35,138 nt of DNA from Flemingiibacterium sp964430755. Lineage in GTDB: Bacteria; Bacillota; Clostridia; Oscillospirales; CAG-272. Positions 7,111-15,747 of this stretch are shown here, piece after piece (the stretch's first letter is position 1; the number at the start of each line of letters is the position of its first letter). The stretch spans positions 1 through 35,138 of the forward strand of contig CAYSFT010000022.1 of the NCBI GenBank assembly GCA_964430755.1, given 5' to 3'. Under the pieces are notes generated by a model. It ran no database searches and was not told the DNA's origin. It saw only the letters and a list, made by a program, of their open reading frames with translations. Made by a program: the position numbers and the translations under genes.

Positions 7111-7560
7111 ATGGAAGAAAACAACAAAGCAACCATCACAAGAGTTGAGGCACGCGAATACGTTTTTGCACTTCTTTTTGCCAAGGCGTTCTCGCCGGAT
7201 GAAGCCGCTGACGAATTTTACGCACGTGAAATGGAAAATGCCGAGATCGAGTTCGGCGATCAGATTGATTATGTTCACGACGTATTTTTCGGCATAATGG
7301 ACACTGCCACGGAGATTGACGAAAAAATTTCCGCCGCCGCTTCGGGTTGGACACTCAACCGTTTATCGAAGGCGACACTTGCTATTATGCGCCTTTGTAC
7401 TTATGAAATGACGGCGGTTAACGATGTTCCGAAAAAGGTTGCGCTTAATGAGGCGGTTGAGCTTGCGAAAAAGTTTGACGACGATAACGCTCCATCCTTC
7501 ATAAACGGCGTACTTAACACTATCGCACATTCCTTGCCCGAGCGCGAATGCGACAAATGA
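7111..7560 (+). CDS. nusB: Transcription antitermination protein NusB
   Basis: 149 residues, the usual length for NusB, all helical. The N-terminal REYVFALLFAKAF and the C-terminal ATLAIMRLCTYEM, VPKKVALNEAVELAKKFDDD and FINGVLNTIA are characteristic. With NusE (S10) it binds boxA RNA and promotes antitermination of rRNA operons. AAGAGGT lies seven bases before the ATG. It is the first gene of a ten-gene operon, in the same setting as in other Clostridia (nusB-xseA-xseB-ispA and so on). Confidence 0.93.
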   Translation: MEENNKATITRVEAREYVFALLFAKAFSPDEAADEFYAREMENAEIEFGDQIDYVHDVFFGIMDTATEIDEKISAAASGWTLNRLSKATLAIMRLCTYEMTAVNDVPKKVALNEAVELAKKFDDDNAPSFINGVLNTIAHSLPERECDK

Positions 7561-8519
7561 AACGCTTTTATATAGGCATCGACACCTCGAACTATACAAC
7601 CTCATGTGCGCTTTTTGAAGCTTGTGAGGGCAAGTTCTATTCAAACGTGAAGCAGCTCCTCGCCGTTTCGGAGGGTGAGCGCGGACTCAGACAGAGTGAC
7701 GCGGTTTTTGCTCACATCAAGAATCTTCCGTCGGTTACAGCTGAGGCGCTGGCAGAGCTTGATACAGAGTGCCTTGCCGCTATCGGCGTTTCGGCGACTC
7801 CCCGTGATGAGGACGGCTCGTATATGCCCTGTTTCCTTTCGGGAGTTGCGTCGGCAGAGGTGCTTGCGAACGCCATCAAAAAGCCGCTTCACCGCTTTTC
7901 TCATCAGGCAGGTCACGTTATGGCGGCGCTCTGGTCGAGTAAGTCCCCCGATCTTTTAGAACGTGAATTTATCGCGTTTCATGTTTCGGGCGGTACGACT
8001 GAAATTCTTTCGGTTGGTCCCTCGGGTGTCGGCTTTAAAATAGAAAAGCTCGGCGGCACGGCTGACCTCAATGCCGGACAGGTGATCGACCGCGCAGGTG
8101 TTGCGATGGGACTTTCGTTCCCGTGCGGTCCGAAGCTTGAGGAGCTGGCGAAAAACAACACAGAGCCGCTTAAAAAGCCGAAGCTTTCGGTCAAGGGTTG
8201 CGCTTGTAACCTTTCGGGCGTTGAAAACAAGGTTTTGCAGATGCTTGATGCAGGAAAGAGCCATGAGTTTATTTCGGCTTATGTGCTTGACTTTGTCGGG
8301 CGGACGATCATCGAGCTTACAAAAAACGCACTTGACGGACGTAAGACGCCCGTTCTTTATGCAGGCGGCGTTATGAGCAACACACAAATTAAGGATATGA
8401 TAAAAAAACAAGGCTTTGATGCAAGATTTGCCGAGCCGAGGTTTTCAAGCGACAACGGTGCAGGATGTGCGCTTCTTTGCGCCGCGGCAGAGGAAGGATG
8501 GGAGTTTTGGACGAAATAA
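7557..8519 (+). CDS. Kae1-like (TsaD/Gcp-family) paralogue
   Basis: 320 residues. It keeps the ASKHA-fold pattern of the TsaD/Kae1 family: IGIDTSNYTTS at the N-terminus, a metal-type HQAGH motif, SGGTTEI, DRAGVAMGLSFPCGPKLEEL, YAGGVMSN and SSDNGAG near the end. TsaD makes the t6A37 modification of tRNA with TsaB, TsaE and TsaC. This protein is diverged (SGGTTE in place of the usual SGGHT), so it is more likely a paralogue of unknown function than the t6A enzyme itself. The chosen ATG overlaps the nusB stop by four bases (ATGA); an ATG nine bases earlier is also in frame. Its fixed place between nusB and xseA suggests a housekeeping role. Confidence 0.85.
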   Translation: MKRFYIGIDTSNYTTSCALFEACEGKFYSNVKQLLAVSEGERGLRQSDAVFAHIKNLPSVTAEALAELDTECLAAIGVSATPRDEDGSYMPCFLSGVASAEVLANAIKKPLHRFSHQAGHVMAALWSSKSPDLLEREFIAFHVSGGTTEILSVGPSGVGFKIEKLGGTADLNAGQVIDRAGVAMGLSFPCGPKLEELAKNNTEPLKKPKLSVKGCACNLSGVENKVLQMLDAGKSHEFISAYVLDFVGRTIIELTKNALDGRKTPVLYAGGVMSNTQIKDMIKKQGFDARFAEPRFSSDNGAGCALLCAAAEEGWEFWTK

Positions 8520-9769
8520 TAAAATCTGCACACACTCCCGACCTCGGGAATACGGGAAATGACGACCGTGCAGTTATGACGGTTGCACAGCTTAATGCCT
8601 ACATCAAGGGGCTCATTGATTCAGACAGGATTCTCACGAACGTCATGATCAAGGGTGAGATATCAAATTTCACAAATCACAGAACGGGACATTTTTATTT
8701 CACGATAAAGGACCCCGAAAGTCTTATACGCGCGGTCATGTTCAAGAGTGCCGCATCGAAGCTGCGTTTTCTGCCCGAGAACGGTATGAAGGTTATTGCG
8801 AGAGGGCGTGTTTCTGCGTTCGTTCGTGACGGACAGTATCAGATATACGTTGAGGAGCTGCAGCCTGATGGAATCGGCAGTCTTTACATCGCCTTTGAGC
8901 AGCTGAAGCGTAAGCTCGAAGCAGAGGGACTTTTTTCACCGGCGAGAAAACGACCGCTTCCGAAGATACCGACGCGTATCGGCATTATAACCTCGCCGAC
9001 AGGTGCGGCAGTGCGCGATATGATAAACATAACAAAACGCCGTTTTCCGTATGCCGCGCTGACGCTTTATCCCTCGCTTGTACAGGGTCCGGATGCGCCG
9101 GCACAGCTTGTCGGCGGTATCAATTATTTCGGCGCGGCAAGGAATGTTGACGTTATAATCATCGGTCGCGGCGGCGGCTCGATTGAGGATCTTTGGGCGT
9201 TTAACGATGAAATGCTTGCACGTACTGTTGCATCGTGTCCGATTCCCGTTATAAGTGCGGTCGGTCACGAAACCGATTTCACGATATGCGACTTTGCGGC
9301 GGACGTTCGTGCTCCCACACCGTCTGCGGCGGCAGAGCTTGCAGTCCCTGATACCGGTGAGCTTATGCGCAAGATAGGCAACATCGTCGGTCATATGGAG
9401 CTTGCGCTGACCAAGCGGATATCGGAGGGACGTAATTCACTCGCGACACTTGCAAAAAGCCGTGCACTGACCTCTCCCCAAAATTTCATTGATGACAAGA
9501 GAATGGCAGTCCTTTCGCTTTCAAACAGCCTTGAGAGAGAAATGAAGCTCTCGCTGACTACGAAGCGCGGCATATTCGCTTCACGGACGGCTTCTCTTGA
9601 GGCGCTCAACCCGATGTCGGTCATCTCGCGCGGATATTCGGCGGTGTTCGATAATTCGGGCAAGCTTATCAAAAGTGTAAAGCAGATCGAAAAGGGACAG
9701 CGCTTCACTTTCCGTACAACTGACGGCAGTGTCGTTGGCGAGGCTGTGGACGTGGTTCCCGAAACGTAA
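8498..9769 (+). CDS. xseA: Exodeoxyribonuclease VII large subunit
   Basis: 423 residues. An N-terminal OB-fold (TVAQLNAYIKGLI, VMIKGEISNFTNHRTGHFYF) is followed by the catalytic region: IGIITSPTGAAVRDM, DVIIIGRGGGSIEDLWAFNDE, PVISAVGHETDFTICDFAAD and RAPTPSAAAE. A coiled-coil C-terminal half ends with MSVISRGYSAV. With XseB it forms exonuclease VII, which degrades single-stranded DNA to oligonucleotides in repair. The ATG at 8498 overlaps the end of the Kae1-like gene and has AGGA only three bases upstream. A TTG at 8507 has AGGAAGG at nine bases and could be the real start. Genes in this window use TTG elsewhere (recN, PBP). Confidence 0.93.
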   Translation: MGVLDEIIKSAHTPDLGNTGNDDRAVMTVAQLNAYIKGLIDSDRILTNVMIKGEISNFTNHRTGHFYFTIKDPESLIRAVMFKSAASKLRFLPENGMKVIARGRVSAFVRDGQYQIYVEELQPDGIGSLYIAFEQLKRKLEAEGLFSPARKRPLPKIPTRIGIITSPTGAAVRDMINITKRRFPYAALTLYPSLVQGPDAPAQLVGGINYFGAARNVDVIIIGRGGGSIEDLWAFNDEMLARTVASCPIPVISAVGHETDFTICDFAADVRAPTPSAAAELAVPDTGELMRKIGNIVGHMELALTKRISEGRNSLATLAKSRALTSPQNFIDDKRMAVLSLSNSLEREMKLSLTTKRGIFASRTASLEALNPMSVISRGYSAVFDNSGKLIKSVKQIEKGQRFTFRTTDGSVVGEAVDVVPET

Positions 9770-9789
9770 AGATAACGGAGGCAAACAGT

Positions 9790-10038
9790 ATGGAAAACAA
9801 TAATGATATCGCATTTGAAACGGCACTTGCACGTCTTGAGGAGATAGTACGTGCGCTTGACGGCGGAGCGGCACCGCTTGATGAATCGCTTGCGCTCTTT
9901 GAGGAGGGCGTGAAGCTTGTGAAGCTCTGCTCAGGTAAGCTTGATGCGGCAGAGCAGAAGGTTAAGGTTCTCGTTCGCGGCGAGGACGGTAATATGGAGG
10001 AGCGCGATTTCGCTCCCATGCAGGATGAGAAAAAATGA
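9790..10038 (+). CDS. xseB: Exodeoxyribonuclease VII small subunit
   Basis: 82 residues with the classic XseB pattern: FETALARLEEIVRALDGG, LDESLALFEEGVKLVKLC and KLDAAEQKV. It is the small helical subunit that associates in several copies with XseA. ACGGAGG precedes the ATG. The gene directly follows xseA, and its TGA overlaps the ispA ATG by four bases, so translation of the two is coupled. Confidence 0.94.
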   Translation: MENNNDIAFETALARLEEIVRALDGGAAPLDESLALFEEGVKLVKLCSGKLDAAEQKVKVLVRGEDGNMEERDFAPMQDEKK

Positions 10039-10943
10039 TTACTGATATTGAAAAGCTTTTAGAGCTTGGTGCGGCGGCTGTTGAAGCCGAGCTTGCAGGA
10101 TATGCCGCAGGTGATGATGACAAATTCGGCGTTATTTACGATGCCGTTCGTTACAGTCTGCTCGGCGGCGGAAAGAGACTGCGTCCTTTTCTCGTTCTCC
10201 AGTTTGCACTTCTTGCGGCGAGTGAGAGCGGTGAAGACGGTCAGCGTGCATTCGAGGCGGCACTTCCGTACGCCTGTGCGCTTGAAATGATACATACATA
10301 TTCGCTTATACATGATGATCTGCCCTGTATGGACAACGACGAGCTTCGCCGCGGTAAGCCGACAAGTCACATAAAGTTCGGTGAGGCTAATGCACTTCTT
10401 GCCGGTGACGCACTTCTGACTCGTTCGTTCGGGGTTGCGGCAGGGAACAAGCTGGCGAGTGCCGAGGTCAATTGTCTGGCGGTTTCACTGCTTTCGGAAT
10501 GTGCAGGTATCGGCGGCATGATCGGCGGTCAGGTGCTTGACCTTATAGGCGAAAACGAAAAATTTGATATGGAAACGCTTGAGCGGCTTCAATCGCTCAA
10601 AACGGGTGAGCTGATACGCTGTGCGGCACTTCTCGGCTGTTTTGCAGGCGGAGCATCAACTGCACTTTGCGATGCGGCGGAAAAATATGCGCTCGGCGTT
10701 GGCAGGGCGTTTCAGGTTGTTGACGATATTCTCGATGCGGTTGGTGATGAGGCGATTCTTGGTAAGCCTATCGGAAGCGACAAGGAAAGCGGAAAAACGA
10801 CCTTCCTTTCGTTTATGAGTGTTACCGAGGCACGCGACTATGCGGCGAAGCTTACCGCTGATGCCATTGCGGCTGTCGGTGCTTTTCCCGGAGCTGAAAC
10901 CCTTTGCGACCTTGCGCGGTATCTGCTCACGAGAGTAAAATAA
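10035..10943 (+). CDS. ispA: Polyprenyl (farnesyl) diphosphate synthase
   Basis: 302 residues. First Asp-rich motif DDLPCMDND (Asp94, Asp95, Asp100), the bacterial form with two extra residues, and second motif DDILD (Asp230, Asp231, Asp234); GGGKRLRP near residue 44 binds isopentenyl diphosphate. Tyr89, five residues before the first motif, is the usual chain-length gate for C15 (or C20) products. It condenses IPP with DMAPP/GPP to make the farnesyl diphosphate used by undecaprenyl diphosphate synthase. In many Firmicutes dxs follows within this cluster; here a PAP2-family gene follows instead. Confidence 0.92.
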   Translation: MITDIEKLLELGAAAVEAELAGYAAGDDDKFGVIYDAVRYSLLGGGKRLRPFLVLQFALLAASESGEDGQRAFEAALPYACALEMIHTYSLIHDDLPCMDNDELRRGKPTSHIKFGEANALLAGDALLTRSFGVAAGNKLASAEVNCLAVSLLSECAGIGGMIGGQVLDLIGENEKFDMETLERLQSLKTGELIRCAALLGCFAGGASTALCDAAEKYALGVGRAFQVVDDILDAVGDEAILGKPIGSDKESGKTTFLSFMSVTEARDYAAKLTADAIAAVGAFPGAETLCDLARYLLTRVK

Positions 10944-10956
10944 GAAAGGCGATAAA

Positions 10957-11409
10957 ATGGAGTTTTTAACAGGACTTTTAAAAAATTATGTTCTTGTTTG
11001 CGCGGTTGCCGGTTGGTTTGCCGCACAGTTTATAAAATGCATACGTTATATTGTTAAAAATCACAGATTCGATTTTATGATCCTTATGTCATCGGGCGGT
11101 ATGCCGAGCTCTCATTCGGCAACTGTTTGCGCGATGGTTATTGCGACGGCACGTATTTGCGGAACTCACACTGTCGAATTTGCGCTGTCGGCGATTCTTG
11201 CTTTTATCGTTATGTACGATGCCGCAGGAGTCAGACGTGCCGCAGGTGAGCAGGCGAAGGTGCTCAACCGTATCGCTAAGGATATTTCCGAGGGAGACAC
11301 GCAGTATCTCGACAAGAATCTGAAGGAGTTTATCGGTCACACGCCGTTTCAGGTGCTTATCGGCGGACTTCTCGGTATCGTTATTCCCCTTTTGATACCG
11401 GTTTTCTGA
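10957..11409 (+). CDS. Divergent PAP2-family membrane protein
   Basis: 150 residues with several hydrophobic segments. GGMPSSHSATVCAM (about 46-59) and MYDAAGVRRAAGEQAKVLN match the divergent PAP2 (DUF212, YuiD-like) family, related to lipid phosphate phosphatases; the SSH motif carries the expected histidine. EFIGHTPFQVLIGGLLGI is the typical C-terminal signature. A role in lipid or isoprenoid phosphate turnover is likely from its place next to ispA but is not proven. AAGAAAGG precedes the ATG, 13 bases after ispA. Confidence 0.88.
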   Translation: MEFLTGLLKNYVLVCAVAGWFAAQFIKCIRYIVKNHRFDFMILMSSGGMPSSHSATVCAMVIATARICGTHTVEFALSAILAFIVMYDAAGVRRAAGEQAKVLNRIAKDISEGDTQYLDKNLKEFIGHTPFQVLIGGLLGIVIPLLIPVF

Positions 11410-11410
11410 T

Positions 11411-12178
11411 ATGCGTATTGACAAGCTTTTATTCTCGCGCGGACTTGCAAAAAGCCGTGAAGCGGCACAGCGTATGATACGTGACGGTAACGTCTGTATT
11501 GACGGCAAAACAATAACCAAGCCCTCTTTTGAGGCGGATGAGGAATGTGACGTCGAAATTATCGGCGAAACACTCAAATACGTCAGCCGCGGCGGACTCA
11601 AGCTCGAACGTGCACTGGATGAATTTTCGATAGATGTAAGCGGTCTTGACTGTATTGACATCGGCGCTTCAACGGGCGGCTTTACAGACTGCTTACTGCA
11701 GCGAGGTGCATCCCACGTCCGTGCGGTCGATGTCGGATGCTCACAGCTTGATATAACGCTTGCCTGCGATGAACGTGTCACCTCGTTTGAGGGCGTTAAC
11801 GCACGGTACTTAAAGCCCGAGGATATCGGCGGCTTATGTGATATGGCGGTGTGTGACGTTTCGTTTATCTCGCTGACGCTTATACTTCCTGTGGTTTCGG
11901 GATTGCTTTCGTCGGGCGGACGTTTTGTGGCGCTTATCAAGCCGCAGTTTGAGGCAGGACGTGCAAATATCGGAAAGAACGGTATCGTTAAAGACAGAAA
12001 TGTACACGCCGAGGTGATAACAAAGGTGATCGATGCGGCGGCAGAGTGCGGACTTCACTGCTCCTCGCTGACTGCATCCCCGATACTCGGCGGCGACGGT
12101 AACCGTGAATATTTAGCGGCGTTTGACCGCGTGGGCGGACTTGACCGTGCGCTCATAAAAAAGGTTGCATTCGAATAA
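11411..12178 (+). CDS. TlyA-family rRNA 2'-O-methyltransferase
   Basis: 255 residues: an S4 RNA-binding domain (about 1-60: MRIDKLLFSRGLAKSREAAQ, TKPSFEADEE) followed by an FtsJ-like Rossmann methyltransferase (about 60-250). The SAM site DIGASTGGFTDCLLQRGA is clear, and ALIKPQFEAGR carries the conserved Lys. TlyA methylates 16S (C1409) and 23S (C1920) rRNA and is linked to haemolysin/capreomycin phenotypes. It starts one base after the PAP2 stop. Nearby dxs, often between these genes, is absent. Confidence 0.9.
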   Translation: MRIDKLLFSRGLAKSREAAQRMIRDGNVCIDGKTITKPSFEADEECDVEIIGETLKYVSRGGLKLERALDEFSIDVSGLDCIDIGASTGGFTDCLLQRGASHVRAVDVGCSQLDITLACDERVTSFEGVNARYLKPEDIGGLCDMAVCDVSFISLTLILPVVSGLLSSGGRFVALIKPQFEAGRANIGKNGIVKDRNVHAEVITKVIDAAAECGLHCSSLTASPILGGDGNREYLAAFDRVGGLDRALIKKVAFE

Positions 12179-12201
12179 TCTGCCATAGGATGGTGATTAA
12201 C

Positions 12202-13062
12202 TTGAAAATTATCGGGATATGCCCGAGCAGAACAAATGATATAGATTTTATCGGAACCTCAAGGGTTATCGAACAGCTTCACACCAAGGCAGAGCTTATA
12301 CTGCCCGAGTCGATTGAGCGTGAGGTTCTTCGTGCAATGGGAGACTATGTGCGCGAGAGGGTAAGCTTTGTTGGTGACGATGACTTTTACGACAAGCCGG
12401 ATGTGCTTATAGTCCTCGGCGGCGACGGCTCGATTCTCAAAGCCGCAAGAAGATGCGCAGGCAGTGACGTTCCGATACTCGGAATAAACCTCGGCAGAAT
12501 CGGTTATATGGCAGAGCTTGAGCTTGACGAGCTTTCGTTGCTTGACCGTATCGCAGAGGGGGATTACAGAGTTGAAAAACGCATGATGCTCGAAGCGGAT
12601 ATCGGCGGTGAGCGTTTGTATGCGCTTAATGAAGCGGTGGTCGGCGGCGCGTCGATCTTCCGTATCGTTGAAATAGAGCTTTACTGCGACGGCAGTATGG
12701 TCAATCATTACCGCGCGGACGGACTCATCACTTCAACGCCGACCGGCTCTACCGCATATTCGATGTCGGCAGGCGGTGCCATTGTCGATCCGAGAATGGA
12801 CGCGATGATAGTTACGCCGATCTGTTCACATTCACTGAATGCGACGCCGCTCGTTTTTTCGGCAGAATCGGAGCTTATAATGAAGAACGTCACCGAGCGC
12901 GAGGAGCAGCTTTATCTGAATGTTGACGGATGTGAAACGCGAACGCTTACATACGGCGAGAGCGTAACACTGCGAAAGGGCGACAAGAGCGCAAGCTTCA
13001 TAAGGCTTAAGGATGGCGGATTCTATCAGGTGCTTCGCCACAAAATGGCTGATATCCACTGA
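12202..13062 (+). CDS. nadK: NAD kinase
   Basis: 286 residues from the preferred TTG. The ATP/NAD-kinase signature VLGGDGSILKAAR is present, as are ILGINLGRIGYMAEL, LNEAVVGGASI, DGLITSTPTGSTAYSMSAGG and the C-terminal LNVDGCE. It phosphorylates NAD to NADP. The TTG at 12202 is preferred because GGTGAT, which pairs with the end of 16S rRNA, lies four bases upstream and the family usually begins MKII. An ATG at 12190 is in frame but without a ribosome binding site. Length is normal for the bacterial enzyme. Confidence 0.92.
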   Translation: MKIIGICPSRTNDIDFIGTSRVIEQLHTKAELILPESIEREVLRAMGDYVRERVSFVGDDDFYDKPDVLIVLGGDGSILKAARRCAGSDVPILGINLGRIGYMAELELDELSLLDRIAEGDYRVEKRMMLEADIGGERLYALNEAVVGGASIFRIVEIELYCDGSMVNHYRADGLITSTPTGSTAYSMSAGGAIVDPRMDAMIVTPICSHSLNATPLVFSAESELIMKNVTEREEQLYLNVDGCETRTLTYGESVTLRKGDKSASFIRLKDGGFYQVLRHKMADIH

Positions 13063-13080
13063 AAACTGTGAGGTGAGTTA

Positions 13081-13542
13081 ATGAAATACGATCGTCAATC
13101 GGAAATAATTTCGCTTATCGGCGAGAAGGAAATCGAAACCCAGGAGGAGCTGCTTGAGGGGCTTCGTTCAAAGGGATACATGGTAACACAGGCGACGATT
13201 TCGCGCGATATACGCGAGCTGAAGCTTGTGAAGGTTTCAGCAGGTGCAGGCGGACGTTACAAATATGCTCTGCCGCACCGTGAGGAGAACACGATCAGCA
13301 AAAAATACCGTAATTTGCTGATTGAAACGGTTGAGAAGATTGACCGTGCAAACAATATTGCGGTAGTTAAAACCATCGTCGGTATGGCATCGGGAGCTGC
13401 GGCGGCGATTGATTCGATGGGACGTGACGATGTTGTCGGAAGCGTTGCCGGTGATGACACGATCATTATTGTTATGCGGACAAACGAGGCGGCACAGTCA
13501 CTCGTTGACGACCTTAATGAGATAATAAGCACAAAAAGATAA
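13081..13542 (+). CDS. argR: Arginine repressor ArgR/AhrC
   Basis: 153 residues, the normal length. The N-terminal winged helix-turn-helix is seen in RQSEIISLIGEKEIETQEEL and TQATISRDIRELKLVK. The C-terminal oligomerisation/arginine-binding domain includes VVKTIVGMASGAAAAID and VGSVAGDDTIIIV, with the GDD that contacts arginine. It forms hexamers with arginine and controls arginine synthesis and use. In many Firmicutes it sits between tlyA and recN, as here after nadK. GAGGTGA precedes the ATG. Confidence 0.94.
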   Translation: MKYDRQSEIISLIGEKEIETQEELLEGLRSKGYMVTQATISRDIRELKLVKVSAGAGGRYKYALPHREENTISKKYRNLLIETVEKIDRANNIAVVKTIVGMASGAAAAIDSMGRDDVVGSVAGDDTIIIVMRTNEAAQSLVDDLNEIISTKR

Positions 13543-13573
13543 ATGACATTAAAACTGAGAGGAGGGATGACGG

Positions 13574-15265
13574 TTGCTCGCATCACTTCATATTGAAAAT
13601 ATTGCCGTTATTAAATCGGCAGACATAGATTTTCACGACGGTTTTACGGTCCTGACGGGTGAAACGGGAGCAGGTAAGTCGATAATCATAGACAGCCTCG
13701 GGCTTATCTGCGGCGCGAAGCAGTCCCGTGAGCTGATACGAAACGGAGAGGACTCGGCGAGAGTGTCCGCGGTGTTCACCGAGCTTAGTGAACAGTCACA
13801 GAGAGGACTTGCCGAGCTTGGTATCAATGCCGATGAGGACGGCGTTCTCATGTTTGAGCGAACGATAACAGCGGCAGGTAAATCGACATCCCGTATTAAT
13901 GGCAGGGTGATCCCCTTATCGCTCCAGAAAGAGGCGATGAAAAGCCTCATTGCGATACACGGTCAGCACGATAATATGGCGCTGCTTGTTCCCGAAAATC
14001 ACATGACGTATCTCGATGAATTTGCGGATATCGGCAAGGAGCTTGCTGAATATACAGAGAGCTACGACAAATACTGCGAGCTGAACCGACGTATTTCCGA
14101 GATTACAAAAAATGAGCGTGAAAAGGCGCAGAAGCTTGAATTTTTGCGTTATCAGATAAATGAAATCGAGGCAGTAAAGCCGAGAGAGGGCGAGGAGGAA
14201 AAATTACTCGCAAGGCGCACAAAGCTCGAAAACAGCGAAAAGATCGCCAAGCTTTCGGATATGGTGTATTCACTGCTTTACCGCAACGAAAAGAGTACGG
14301 CGGCGCTTGATAAAGTAAACCGTGCGTCACGTGCGCTTGAGGCGTTGGCACCCGTGCTTGACGATGCAGACTCGCTTATATCGCGGCTTGATGCGGTTTC
14401 GGGTGAGCTTGAGGATATCGCGCTCACGGTTGATGCGCTGCGTGACGATGAGACAGTCGATCCGACGGCGGAGCTTGATAAAGTTGAAACAAGGCTTGAG
14501 GAAATCTCAAAGCTTGAGCGCAAGTACGGTGACACGGTGGAGGAGGTTTTAAAATTCCTCGCGTCGGCAAAGGAAGAGCTTGAAGCAATAGAGCTTTCCG
14601 AGGAACGCCTTGCAGAGCTTACGCATGAACGGGGACAGCTTATCCCGATTATGGAAGGTCAGGCAAAGGTTTTGTCGGAGCGAAGAATAGCTGCGGCGAA
14701 AAAGCTTGAAAAGATGATCGTTGACGAGCTTTCATACCTCGATATGGGTGGAGTCAGCTTCTCGTGCGGAGTTAAAGCAAGGAGTGGCGACGGTACGCAT
14801 TACACAGTGCGCGGCATTGACGATGTTGAGTTTCTGATATCAACAAACAAGGGTGAGCCATTGAAGCCGCTTGCGAAGATTGCATCGGGCGGTGAGCTTT
14901 CACGAATTATGCTGGCGATAAAGAGCGTACTTGTTAAAGCAGAATCTCCGGGGACGCTGATATTCGATGAGGTTGACACCGGTGTTTCGGGAAAGACCTC
15001 GCAAAAGATTGGTATAAAGTTACGTGAGCTTGCAAGGGCAGGCGGTACACAAGTATTCTGCGTAACCCATGCGGCACAGATCGCGGCTCGTGCAGAAAAT
15101 CATTACCTCATCGCAAAACGCGAGGCAGACGGCAGAGTTTCAACCTCGGTAACGCCGCTTGACCGTGACGGGCGTATAAATGAAGTTGCACGCATTATGG
15201 GCGGTATCAACATAACCGACACCCTTATCGAAACGGCTCGTGAGATGGTTGATGAGGTGATATGA
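13574..15265 (+). CDS. recN: DNA repair protein RecN
   Basis: 563 residues, full length for RecN, an SMC-like ATPase of double-strand break repair. The N-terminal Walker A is FTVLTGETGAGKSIIID. Coiled coil runs from about 150 to 390. The C-terminal ABC signature is ASGGELSRIMLAIKSVL and Walker B is LIFDEVDTGVSGKTSQK, with VTHAAQIAARA after it. The start is TTG, supported by GGAGGG seven bases upstream; the ATG at 13567 is out of frame. It is the last gene of the nusB operon and is followed by the fold-back element. Confidence 0.95.
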   Translation: MLASLHIENIAVIKSADIDFHDGFTVLTGETGAGKSIIIDSLGLICGAKQSRELIRNGEDSARVSAVFTELSEQSQRGLAELGINADEDGVLMFERTITAAGKSTSRINGRVIPLSLQKEAMKSLIAIHGQHDNMALLVPENHMTYLDEFADIGKELAEYTESYDKYCELNRRISEITKNEREKAQKLEFLRYQINEIEAVKPREGEEEKLLARRTKLENSEKIAKLSDMVYSLLYRNEKSTAALDKVNRASRALEALAPVLDDADSLISRLDAVSGELEDIALTVDALRDDETVDPTAELDKVETRLEEISKLERKYGDTVEEVLKFLASAKEELEAIELSEERLAELTHERGQLIPIMEGQAKVLSERRIAAAKKLEKMIVDELSYLDMGGVSFSCGVKARSGDGTHYTVRGIDDVEFLISTNKGEPLKPLAKIASGGELSRIMLAIKSVLVKAESPGTLIFDEVDTGVSGKTSQKIGIKLRELARAGGTQVFCVTHAAQIAARAENHYLIAKREADGRVSTSVTPLDRDGRINEVARIMGGINITDTLIETAREMVDEVI

Positions 15266-15278
15266 GTGGTAGGCGTTA

Positions 15279-15705
15279 GCGTAAAGGGAGTTACGGTCGC
15301 TTTTTGAAAAAAGCTCCGCAAAAACTTTAATGACGCTACCGCTTCACAGAGTGTTTGTGCAGCGCTTCGAAAGTGCTCTCGGTAGTCGGGGCCCGTCTCG
15401 CTTCGGCTCCTCCGCCTGCACTCGACTTCCCAACGACCGCATATGGGTTGCCGATTCTATAGCGACATCTTTGGCGTTCTCTGTACAAAAGTTACTTTTA
15501 TGCCGCAAACAATATTGATGTGGCTGAACGAACGATAACTGCTAAACGGTCGTTGGGATACCGAACGGAGGCGGAGGAGCCGAAGTGAGGAGGGTTCCCA
15601 ACTACCGAGAGAGCCAAACAGTTTACGAAAACGGCTGTGAAGCGGTAGCGCCCAATAAAGTTTTTTGCCAGGCTTTTTTTCAAAAAAGCCGCGTTTCCCC
15701 TATAC
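15279..15705. repeat. Large imperfect fold-back element
   Basis: Two arms of about 160 bases (15279-15439 and 15547-15705) are imperfect reverse complements with a ~107-base centre. Matching blocks include ACGCTACCGCTTCACA with its complement, CTTCGGCTCCTCCGCCT with AGGCGGAGGAGCCGAAG, CAACGACCG with CGGTCGTTG, and CTTTTTTCAAAAA-type ends. The GC-rich arms would form a long hairpin in RNA or single-stranded DNA. I see no coding sequence. It is probably a MITE-like element, and its right part is expected to lie in the tyrS leader. It fills most of the 482-base recN-tyrS gap. Confidence 0.8.
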
Positions 15706-15747
15706 ATCAAAATATAAAAATAACAACAAAAAGGAAGGTACAAAACA

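Noticed and set aside
6960..7184. A 74-codon minus-strand frame in the nusB leader
   Set aside because: It overlaps the nusB promoter and start, lacks a ribosome binding site and its composition follows the AT-rich leader.
11089..11940. A 283-codon open frame on the minus strand
   Set aside because: Antisense to the PAP2 gene and tlyA; composition is Ser/Arg-rich with no motif.
15441..15747. A T-box leader before tyrS
   Set aside because: I looked for the T-box core motif and a terminator pair directly before tyrS and saw neither; the sequence is fold-back element and AT-rich spacer.
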